A model generated the notes under the pieces. That model ran no database searches, was not told where the DNA came from, and was given only the letters and a program-made list of their open reading frames with translations. From Dermatophagoides farinae (lineage: Eukaryota > Arthropoda > Arachnida > Sarcoptiformes > Pyroglyphidae): a stretch of DNA of 64,000 bases. The position numbers and the translations under genes are program-made. Below, piece after piece: positions 56,626-64,000 of this stretch. Numbering within the stretch: position 1 is the stretch's first letter; every line of letters begins with the position of its first letter. The stretch covers positions 8,308,001-8,372,000 of the forward strand of contig NC_134678.1 of the NCBI RefSeq assembly GCF_024713945.1. Reading direction: 5' to 3'.

Positions 56626-58515
56626 TTAATTAAATTGAATTTTATCGGCGATTCTCATTAACATTCTAGTATAGACTGGGCAGGATTTGCTGACACTATT
56701 GTGATTTATGTTGTCTCTGACCCCGGTTTTGATGCAATTGGCACATCGTGGTGCAAGATGTTGGTTTGGGCAGATGTTGTAGTTATGGCGACCACCGCAG
56801 TGGAAGCATAGCTGCTCTTCTGGTTTTAATTGACACTTTTCTGCTTTATGGTTGAATCCATAGCATCGATAGCATTGTCGTAGAGGAGACATATCCTCGA
56901 CATGAACCATTGAATAATCGAGAATTATTTTGCCACCCATGTCATTGATGATGATATCTCGAATTTTTGGATCTACGGTGATGCCATAGTTGATCAATCT
57001 ATCGCGGTTGCGAAAATTGGTACGTTCGTTTACAATTTGAACTGCTTTTTTGATATCGATATCGTTGCTTAAGACGTATATGTCTATTTGATGGTTAAAA
57101 CTAGCAAACATTTCTGGTATTTTGCTTTTGTCGATATCTTTTCTTACGCCTTTTAACATGATTGTTGGTGTCAATTTTCTTGGTGGTTCGGCAATGATGT
57201 TGGCGGTGGAGGCTGCGATGGTGTTGAATTTGTTTTTGCTGTCTTCATCACGGAAATCGAGGATCATTTTCCCATTGGAGAGACCTTGGGCATTTGTGAC
57301 ATCGATACCTTGTTTTGCCGGTTGAATTAATTCAGACAGCACTTTTCTTGTGGTGGTGGTATCGGTGTTGTCTCTGATGGATATCACTGTTTGGTGTTTG
57401 GGTGTTGCTGTGGTTTTGTTTTCTTTTAATATATCAGCAAATGAGATCGGCTTTGTTGTTGTATTGACGATATTATTGCTGGATTGTTTGTTCATTACAA
57501 TATCTGTAAGATTTTTTACACTATGCTTTAGATCAAGCAGGCACGTTTTCATTTCTGTGATGGTGTTTTGGCCATATTCGTTATCGTTGAAGACACTTTC
57601 TTCTTCCTCATCGCCCATATATAATTTACGTTTTGTGCTGGCCGACAGTTGTTCTTTGAGAGCTTGATTTTCGGTATACAGATTTATGGCGATTTTTAAT
57701 GCCGTAATTGTCTTGGCTTTGCTGGCACTGTTAATGTTGCCCTTTAGGCTCATGGCCATAGCCAGTGTTTCGTTGAGATATTGAAGTTCGTCTTCGTATG
57801 CATCCAGTGCTTGATCCGACGAGCTCGATGGCTTGTGTCTTGTGATTCTGGTTGTCAATGGTGATGGTATGGCTGTGTGTATGTGTGATGATGTTGTGTT
57901 CAATGGTGTGGATGGTCTGGATATTAATGGTATTTGAACACTTATTGGATTGGCATTTGTGTTGCCGGAAGTCAGTGAGAGTGCGTTTGTGTATGGTGGC
58001 GCTTGATACTGTTGATATGTGTATGGCTGTGACAAAAACTGTGTTTGTGGTGGTGGCATGAAGACAGTTGTTGGTGGCATATTCGGTTGTGTGTATGGTG
58101 GATATGTGTATTGTGCTGATGTGAATGGTGGAATACTGATTGGTGGTTGTGCATGACTTGTTGCAGCAGTACTTCTTGTTGTGTGTCGTTGTGGCATTGT
58201 GGTGTTCACTGTTGTTACAGTATGATTTGATGATGTATCTGGTTGTGTGACAGATATATATTGTGGATATGTGTATTGTGCTGATGTTGATGGTACAGTG
58301 CTAATTGGTGGCTGTGCATGACTTGTTGCAGCAGTACTTCTTGTTGTGTGTCGTTGTGGCATTGTGGTGTTTACTGTTGTTACAATATAATTGGAAGATG
58401 TAGCTGGTTGTGATGTTGTGTTGTGTCTTGTGTTTTTTGGTTGTGTAACTTCTTCGTAAGACATTGGGTGGTCTTCATTGCCGTCATCCATTCGATCATC
58501 AGGTGGATTCTCCAT
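56626..58515 (-). CDS. ORF1 (Gag-like) of element I
   Basis: 629 codons from the ATG at 58,515 (MENPPDDRMDDGNEDHP); upstream in-frame codons lack ATG. The N-terminal half is Pro/Thr/Ser/Gln/Tyr-rich and contains a duplicated block of about 55 residues (TTVNTTMPQRHTTRSTAATS occurs twice). Then comes a helical segment (GNINSASKAKTITALKIAINLYTENQALKEQL), the R1-type core (TVISIRDNTDTTTTRKVLSELI) and three knuckles: CYRCYGFNHKAEKC, CFHCGGRHNYNIC and CANCIKTG…HNSVSKSC. RNA-binding structural protein of the LINE particle. It ends 31 nt before the ORF2 GTG. Confidence 0.9.
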   Translation of the reverse strand: MENPPDDRMDDGNEDHPMSYEEVTQPKNTRHNTTSQPATSSNYIVTTVNTTMPQRHTTRSTAATSHAQPPISTVPSTSAQYTYPQYISVTQPDTSSNHTVTTVNTTMPQRHTTRSTAATSHAQPPISIPPFTSAQYTYPPYTQPNMPPTTVFMPPPQTQFLSQPYTYQQYQAPPYTNALSLTSGNTNANPISVQIPLISRPSTPLNTTSSHIHTAIPSPLTTRITRHKPSSSSDQALDAYEDELQYLNETLAMAMSLKGNINSASKAKTITALKIAINLYTENQALKEQLSASTKRKLYMGDEEEESVFNDNEYGQNTITEMKTCLLDLKHSVKNLTDIVMNKQSSNNIVNTTTKPISFADILKENKTTATPKHQTVISIRDNTDTTTTRKVLSELIQPAKQGIDVTNAQGLSNGKMILDFRDEDSKNKFNTIAASTANIIAEPPRKLTPTIMLKGVRKDIDKSKIPEMFASFNHQIDIYVLSNDIDIKKAVQIVNERTNFRNRDRLINYGITVDPKIRDIIINDMGGKIILDYSMVHVEDMSPLRQCYRCYGFNHKAEKCQLKPEEQLCFHCGGRHNYNICPNQHLAPRCANCIKTGVRDNINHNSVSKSCPVYTRMLMRIADKIQFN

Positions 58516-59256
58516 TGGTGATGATGTGTTTGACCGACTAAGTGTCGATTGGAGGGTTGATGTGTGAGTAACTTTCACGACTTTTTTAGCCAGTGTTGTG
58601 TGTTTGTTTTTTTTTTTTCACGTAAGATGATTAAATGAATGTAATGATTATGGTGAAATAGTTGTTTATTAAATTGAAAAATAATGATTGAGATTATGTA
58701 ATTTGAAAAATTTTGTTTTGTTTGTTTATTGAAATATTTATTGTAAGACAGACACCAATGTGTTTAAAAAGATTGTTTTAGACAAATGATATTGATAAAT
58801 TTATTGATGAAGAAATGTAATGAACTGATGGGTTATGAAAAAGATGTGTGAAAGAGAAAAAATTGTATTGAAAGCTAATTGACTATTTGTTATGGTGTTG
58901 ATCGTATGTGCTTAATGAAAATGATGTGTTGTATTGATAGCAATGAAACAGATCAACTGTGCAATAAGATGTGAAATTTTGACACCAAATTGATCAATGA
59001 TATGAAAATATCGGTACAATGATTGTATTTACCAAAGGATTAATTGTTTTATCGATGAATGGCTGATGTGTGGGCACTTGATGATAATGATGGTGTCAGT
59101 GATCTTGTATTAATGTAAACAATAATATGATGATGGAATGTAAACAAGGTCAGTGTAATCAATTGAATTGTGATGTGTGTAATAAACAATGGATAATGTG
59201 ATTATAATGACATACGATTGTTGGTTGAAGAAGTTTGAGCCAGATGATTTCAAATG
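58516..59256 (-). other. 5' UTR / promoter region of element I
   Basis: AT-rich, no ORF, bounded distally by TTAGG. A T(10) run lies at 58,609-58,618. No copy of it was noticed in the 3' UTR. Confidence 0.5.
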
Positions 59257-59266
59257 TTAGGTTAGG
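59257..59266 (+). repeat. Two TTAGG units
   Basis: Cap of element I and landing site of fragment J. Confidence 0.9.
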
Positions 59267-59394
59267 TTTTTTTTTTTTTTTTTTTAAAAAACTTTATTAA
59301 GGCGGCAATGGCCACCGAAAATCAATATAAAAAATAATCATAATTATGATTACAATTGTAGAAAAATAAAAATATAAAATTAACAATAATAAAA
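59267..59394 (-). mobile_element. LINE fragment J (about 130 bp)
   Basis: T(19), an E-like terminal hairpin (59,301-59,316, GG/CC outer pairs), about 80 bp of A-rich sequence, then GGTTAGGTTGG. Confidence 0.75.
59301..59316 (-). other. 3'-terminal RNA hairpin, fragment J
   Basis: Same 16 bases as in element E, although the flanks differ. Confidence 0.8.
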
Positions 59395-59404
59395 GGTTAG
59401 GTTG

Positions 59405-59436
<32 letters not shown>

Positions 59437-59462
59437 GAAAATAATTTATTATCAATCATAAA

Positions 59463-59483
59463 TGATCGGCAACTGGCCAATCA
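59463..59483 (-). other. 3'-terminal RNA hairpin, fragment K
   Basis: Sense UGAU-U-GGC, five-base loop CAGUU, GCC-G-AUCA. Confidence 0.8.
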
Positions 59484-59639
59484 AGGCAATCCAGAAAAAT
59501 AATAATACAATAATTCAATAATGAAAACAATTCTGTGAAGAGAAGAGAAAAGAAAACATAAAAATAGAATAATAAAGTAAAAATAATAACAATAAAAGAG
59601 GAATTTTTGAAACTCATCATATTCGTATAAATTATTTGT

Positions 59640-60115
59640 TGTGAAGAAAAATGATGGCACAAGGATGATTGGATTCCACGATATTTAGCGTTTGCGTCAT
59701 TTATTTCTGTTACCGGTGGCAATGATGATTGATATGTGAAAAAGTCAAGATTCGACAGCGATGATGGTGGTGGCAATTGGTAATGGTCCTGTAGTATCGA
59801 AAATAATAACTGGCACCAAGAATTGTATGTCTGCTGGTACTGTGAAACGCCAGGATTGAAGTTTGGCGGAATTTGATACGATGACATTTGAAAGTCGCCA
59901 TTTGTTGTTGTTGGTTGTTGTTGCTTGGTTTGATTGGACATGATCGGTTGTGCCGATGTTGTTGGTATTTCGATATGCGAAATTGGTTGTTCCATGTCTT
60001 CGTCGTTCGAGGTTCGACTCATGGTTGGCGATGGGATGGTTGATCGATCGTCGTCAGTGTCGTTGATGATTTTGAATGGCTTTCGGCTGCTGATGGTTTT
60101 TTTCCCGGTACCCAT
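59640..60115 (-). pseudogene. ORF1 N-terminal fragment of element K
   Basis: Starts MGTGKKTISSRKPFKIINDTDDD and is Ser/Thr/Pro/Gln-rich (TTSAQPIMSNQTKQQQPTTTNG), like the N-termini of the other ORF1 proteins. The similarity in style ends around NDANAKYRG; beyond that the frame runs into A-rich 3' UTR. The left limit is approximate. Confidence 0.55.
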
Positions 60116-60762
60116 CTATACCCGACGACCGAGCGTCCTAAATCACAAAAATCGATAAATAGATGGAGGATTGCCGCAGATTGTTTTGAAGCAATGGTAA
60201 TGAACACAAAGCACGAAGAAAATCATAAAGGTTGAAGAAAGAAAAGTGTGTCCTATGTTTCAACGTGTTGTGTTATTGATATGTTGTGTGTATCGATGAA
60301 GCCTTTCTTTCCAACTATGGCAACGATTCACTTGATGCAAATGTTGATTATTGATGATGATAAACCAAATGTTGTTCATAAGCTGACAGCATAACATTAG
60401 GTTTCGGGACGCGATTGATTGGTGGCTTTGGTGGCTTTATATATTGAAAATTTTTCTTGTCTCGAAACTTCATCAAGTTGTCCTAGCATTTTAATACATG
60501 GCTGGTGGTTGATATCGATGTTGTTGCTGTTGCTGACAGACTAAGATTCAATGGATTGATCGTGCTCAGATGATCATTATTGCTATCAGGCGTGATGACT
60601 ATTTGTATCAATTGATGATGGTGCTGCTGTTGCTGCTCACTTGATTCGGTGTTGTTGACAATTTTACTTTAGCCACGACATTACATTGATTTTGATGGAT
60701 TTGTTTTGATCATCAAATTATTTGAAGCTAAGTATTTTTGAATTATTTTGGAATTATTTCAT

Positions 60763-60769
60763 GGGGGTT

Positions 60770-60772
<3 letters not shown>
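60763..60772 (+). repeat. G(5) run and one TTAGG at the K/E2 junction
   Basis: GGGGG-TTAGG between the 5' end of fragment K and the T-tail of element E2. Confidence 0.85.
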
Positions 60773-60817
<45 letters not shown>

Positions 60818-60841
60818 TAATTTATTGGCTGCTTTAAAATA

Positions 60842-60857
60842 GGCGGCAATGGCCACC
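60842..60857 (-). other. 3'-terminal RNA hairpin, element E2
   Basis: Identical to that of E. Confidence 0.8.
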
Positions 60858-62167
60858 AATCAAAACGATGAATGACTCTCAATACAATGAAGTGTGTCGA
60901 TGGCAATGAGAATAAAATAATAAAAAATAAATAAATAAATAAACAAACCCAACATGCATAGAATATAAAAATAAATAAATAAATAAATAAATGAATAAAT
61001 ATGAATGAATAAAAATGTGTCCTGTGGATGCATGTTGGGGTGTATGTCTGTAATATAATTGTGTGTGTGTGTGTATCTGCAGCGTGTCCTATGTGGATAT
61101 CTGTGTGAATGTGCTTGCATGCATCTAAGCATCCTATTGTTCAGACGGACGGAGCAGACAGTAAGCGAAGCGATGCGCACGACTTCAACTCCTGGCTATT
61201 TTTAGCATCCTCGTAAGCAGGTAAATCCTACGTTACGCCGCGTCCCAATATTCAGCTTCTGTGTCCTATGTGATGTGGTGTCTGTACAGCAATGTATGTG
61301 TGGCTGCAGGGAGTGCTACCGGCCAGTCAACGGGAGACCCGGACTGGTGATCGGTAAGCACTGAACCGGTGTGTATGTGTGTGTGTAAATGTTTGTGTGA
61401 ATGTTGTGTGTTGGTGTGAATCACTTGAACAAGAAAAAATTTTAAAACAGCCTATCACGCACATTAGGCAAATAAAACTGGGCAACTATGCTTGATTTGC
61501 TCTCAGCTTAAATAGCCAAATCTGTTGCTTGCCAGCTAATCCTACCACATTGACTTGATCTTGACTGATCACTAATACTAAAGGCCTAACTTGGCTTGCC
61601 AATGAATTCGCGCGCTTGACACTAAGTGTCATTCAAATTTAAAATATGCGCGTGGTGGACTGCCTATACATGTACGTGTGTGTAGTCTGTTCATTGTGTA
61701 TGTGTGATTGACTGCAGTATACATCATTTGTGTGTATGTCTTGTGTGACTGCAGCCAACGTGTGATGTTGACAGCTGAGCAGCTGGCCAACATATGTTTA
61801 CAAGCAATGTAAACTTACATCTTGTTGATCCACAAATTATTGCCATTCGATTCGATCCATCCATTCATTTGTGCCCGTGCGTGTTTGATTCACCACCAAT
61901 TGACCCGTTGTTGATACTATTGTTGTTGTTGATACTGCTGTTGTTGTTGTTGCAACCGTTGTTGTTGGATTCACCACCAATTTGTCGTCAATCAATCAGA
62001 AAATTTGCCATCAATCAACCAGAAAATTTGCCAATCACCTCATCTGCCATGGACCACCAGTTGAGTTGAATTCAGCTGTCGCCACCATCCTGCCGATTAA
62101 ACCACCGATTGCCACCAACATTTCCACCAGCAACTAGACCATCCAATGGATCCGATAAGCAATGGTT

Positions 62168-62184
62168 GTTTATGGGAACCACCC
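62168..62184 (-). other. Conserved 3' UTR motif, E2 copy 1
   Basis: GTTTATGGGAACCACCC on the + strand; one base differs from E. Confidence 0.55.
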
Positions 62185-62380
62185 ACTGGATTGCTTAACC
62201 ATGGTTCAACAGGTGCTGTGTCCTATGTGTGTGTGTGTAGGTGTAAGGCGAATGTTGTATCTTGTGTGTGTTGAACATGTAAAAACTGGTGTAAGTATGT
62301 GTGTGTGTGTTCACTCTGTTGAGCACGGTGGATCCATGTTCAGCATTCGGGACCAGATTGATACACCACTGATGCCGGCT

Positions 62381-62397
62381 GTTTAGGGGAGCCACCC
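62381..62397 (-). other. Conserved 3' UTR motif, E2 copy 2
   Basis: GTTTAGGGGAGCCACCC on the + strand. Confidence 0.55.
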
Positions 62398-62737
62398 AGG
62401 AGACACCAGTGTCTTCGTCAGCTAGCCGGTACGTGTAAATACAAATGTTGTGTTCTATGTTGTGTGTGTTGTGTACTACAGGTGTTATGTATGCTTATGG
62501 AAAAATAAAAACTTCAGGAATAAAACCATAATAAATACTGTTTCGTGTTGTATCTGTTGTGTGTGTGTTCATCGGCTGCCATAAAAGTTTCGTCTGTGAA
62601 CCAAGTCCGGTGATGATGCCACAGTGACCGCCCTCCGGGACCCGACTACAACGTCGGCCAACTTATTGGATTTCATCTTCTGACTAAACTATCGCAAATC
62701 ACAATAATTGTTGTAGTTTAGGTTAGGAATGTCATCA

Positions 62738-62772
62738 GTAAAACCTCACGAGCTATGCTCGTGAGGTTTTAC
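62738..62772 (-). other. Post-ORF2 long hairpin, element E2
   Basis: Identical to the 16-bp-arm hairpin of E, 89 bp beyond the ORF2 stop. Confidence 0.85.
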
Positions 62773-62861
62773 GGGGTCCCGGAGGTTAGGTGATACGGCC
62801 CATGCGAAGCCCTCAGTGTACCCGGCGTGCCATCAATATTCCTGCCGGTTAACCCCCGCCA

Positions 62862-64000
62862 TCATCTATGAATACCACCTCTCAGCTGGTTGGCCAACAT
62901 TGCCAGCTGTTCATAGAGAACCGCCTCCATTCGTGTGTGCTCTTCGGGGGACATACACATGCTTTTTGCGGTAGCATAGTCACGTCGTAAAAAGGCCGCT
63001 AATGGGCACTCAAAACGTAGATGACGGACACTCTGCTCTTGATGACCGCATTGACAGCTTGCATCTGAGGCAAAACCAAATTCCTTCAGATATTGGCCGA
63101 ACTGCCCGTGACCAGTGAGCCCCTGCGTAAGCCAAAAGCTTATATATGGACTAAATTTTCTCACCTGGTCAACTGTCTGGAACAATGACTTGACGGTCCG
63201 GCCGAATTTGTCGTTCAGATATTCTTGGTTCCATGCCGCCAACATTATTTTCCTCTGGTCCTTTTTCACGTATGTCATTGGAATTTTCCTGTAGCTGAAC
63301 TCCAAGTTGCTGGTGGATGTTCGTTTGGCGATTTTCTTCGTCTTGATCATTTGTTGATCTCCATTGTCAATTTTAAGCCATGCGATGGTGATATTTGCTG
63401 TCAGCCTGTTGACAATTTCTCTGGCCAGGTTCGATATCTTTTTGCTTCTCCTCTTCAGATGTTTGATGGCACCGATGTTGTTGCTGGTAACTGTTATTGG
63501 GGTTTCTGCAAAGCAGTTCTCTTGTCCCCAGGTGATGGCTTGTAGCACAATAAAGTGGTCGGCTTGTAGCATTGAGCAATATGGCGGAAGCCTGAACCTC
63601 TGCACATCGACCATACACATGTCTCTCATCACCGTGAAGCAGCAACCAATACCACTATTCTTTTTGATGATCTTGGTGAAGATATGAAACCTCGATCGAA
63701 CCAGTGGTTGGCCAGCAAATATGTTCAACGATTCCACGCTTTTTACTTCAATATCTTCGACAACATCGGTAGCAACGAATTGACCATCATACGGATAATT
63801 TCTTCCAATCTTGGCCAGGGTGACATTCGCTAGGCATTTCATCTGAAGATGCAGTGGTGGTGTGTCGGCAATGGCGGTGGTGGCAATGAAGGATGCGGTT
63901 CGGTACGATTTCGTTATCAAATGGGCCCAAGGCCTCTGGAATCTTCTCAACTCTTTTTCAATATATTTAAAGATTATGGCATGACTCCATGCACTGACAG
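62862..64000 (-). CDS. ORF2 of element E2, C-terminal part (cut by the window edge)
   Basis: At least 379 codons, open to the right edge. Covers FQRPWAHLITKSYRTASF, the RNase H-like region and CQCGHQEQSVRHLRFEC, with the same sequence as the end of ORF2 in element E. Whether the endonuclease is present lies beyond the window. Confidence 0.9.
   Translation of the reverse strand, partial: VSAWSHAIIFKYIEKELRRFQRPWAHLITKSYRTASFIATTAIADTPPLHLQMKCLANVTLAKIGRNYPYDGQFVATDVVEDIEVKSVESLNIFAGQPLVRSRFHIFTKIIKKNSGIGCCFTVMRDMCMVDVQRFRLPPYCSMLQADHFIVLQAITWGQENCFAETPITVTSNNIGAIKHLKRRSKKISNLAREIVNRLTANITIAWLKIDNGDQQMIKTKKIAKRTSTSNLEFSYRKIPMTYVKKDQRKIMLAAWNQEYLNDKFGRTVKSLFQTVDQVRKFSPYISFWLTQGLTGHGQFGQYLKEFGFASDASCQCGHQEQSVRHLRFECPLAAFLRRDYATAKSMCMSPEEHTRMEAVLYEQLAMLANQLRGGIHR

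Larger units (their letters stand above)
50279..59256 (-). mobile_element. Telomeric LINE, element I (apparently full length, 9.0 kb)
   Basis: T(27) tail after TTAGG, hairpin, 2.6-kb 3' UTR, ORF2, 31-nt gap, ORF1, about 740-nt 5' UTR ending at TTAGGTTAGG (59,257). The 3' UTR contains a triplicated about 136-bp repeat, two GTTTACGGGAGCCACCC-type motifs and two post-ORF2 hairpins. Both ORFs are open, so the copy is probably recent. No 5'/3' shared repeat like that of F was seen. Confidence 0.9.
59406..60762 (-). mobile_element. LINE fragment K: ORF1-only element (about 1.36 kb)
   Basis: T(25), hairpin at 59,463-59,483, about 150 bp 3' UTR, an ORF1 N-terminal region (ATG at 60,115) and about 650 bp of 5' sequence ending in G(5)-TTAGG. 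There is no ORF2 and no zinc knuckle, so it resembles an internally deleted, mobilisable copy like fragment C but of another family. Confidence 0.7.
60773..64000 (-). mobile_element. Telomeric LINE, element E2 (second copy of E, runs off the window)
   Basis: T(40) tail, hairpin, 2-kb 3' UTR and the end of ORF2, matching element E over its whole visible 3.2 kb. Differences seen are scattered single bases and small indels in the 3' UTR (for example GCTGCC/GCTACC, GCA/ACA, shorter A and TTG tracts). In the overlapping ORF2 part the translations in several frames are identical. Confidence 0.92.

Overview
The window looks like the end of an arthropod chromosome. The most likely source is an acariform (astigmatan, dust-mite-like) mite. 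This is inferred from the AT-rich DNA, the very short introns (about 55-85 nt), an ABCH-type transporter and the canonical arthropod telomere motif TTAGG. No database search was possible, so the species is not proven. Every TTAGG tract is on the + strand, so the right-hand side of the window points toward the chromosome end.

Left part (1-31,054), ordinary chromosomal genes. Two and a half secreted Pro/Ala/Tyr-rich protein genes come first (1-6,275); the third carries what looks like a degenerate Cu/Zn superoxide dismutase domain. Next are a GMC oxidoreductase (6,582-8,528), an 850-bp piggyBac-like non-autonomous transposon with TTAA duplication (8,555-9,404), an intronless SLC46-like MFS transporter (9,536-11,188, minus), a strictosidine-synthase/APMAP-like beta-propeller protein (13,867-17,409) and a sorbitol dehydrogenase (17,695-19,009). 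The last three, all minus strand, are an ABCH/ABCG-like half transporter (19,099-22,002), a full ABCC/MRP transporter (22,966-27,937) and a DCST (DC-STAMP-like, RING-ended) membrane protein (28,441-31,054). Intron phases were checked by hand: all complete gene models close in frame except the third one, which is off by one base around 3,945-4,050.

Middle (31,055-33,396): about 2.3 kb without a convincing gene, ending in two tandem hairpins that also occur in the 3' UTRs of the retrotransposons farther right.

Right part (33,397-64,000): a telomeric retrotransposon array. At least ten LINE copies of several R1-like families (ORF1 with three CCHC knuckles; ORF2 with APE endonuclease, reverse transcriptase, RNase H-like fold and a terminal zinc motif) all lie in the same orientation. 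Their 3' poly(A) ends face the centromere, and on the + strand most appear as TTAGG(n)-TTTT(n)-antisense element. This is the geometry expected if reverse transcription was primed from the 3' end of the G-rich telomere strand. Two copies look full length (F 39,939-47,218 and I 50,279-59,256). Others are truncated at the 5' end to anything from about 5 kb down to about 15 bp, and TTAGG has often been added to the truncated end. Conserved features include a 3'-terminal RNA hairpin with an invariant U-G wobble and covarying outer pairs, long hairpins just after the ORF2 stop, a 289-bp repeat shared by the 5' UTR and 3' UTR of element F, and an RNase H-like domain that has lost its catalytic acids in all four families seen. 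The array reads like a hybrid of a telomerase-type telomere and a Drosophila-type retrotransposon telomere, and it is the main discovery candidate here.
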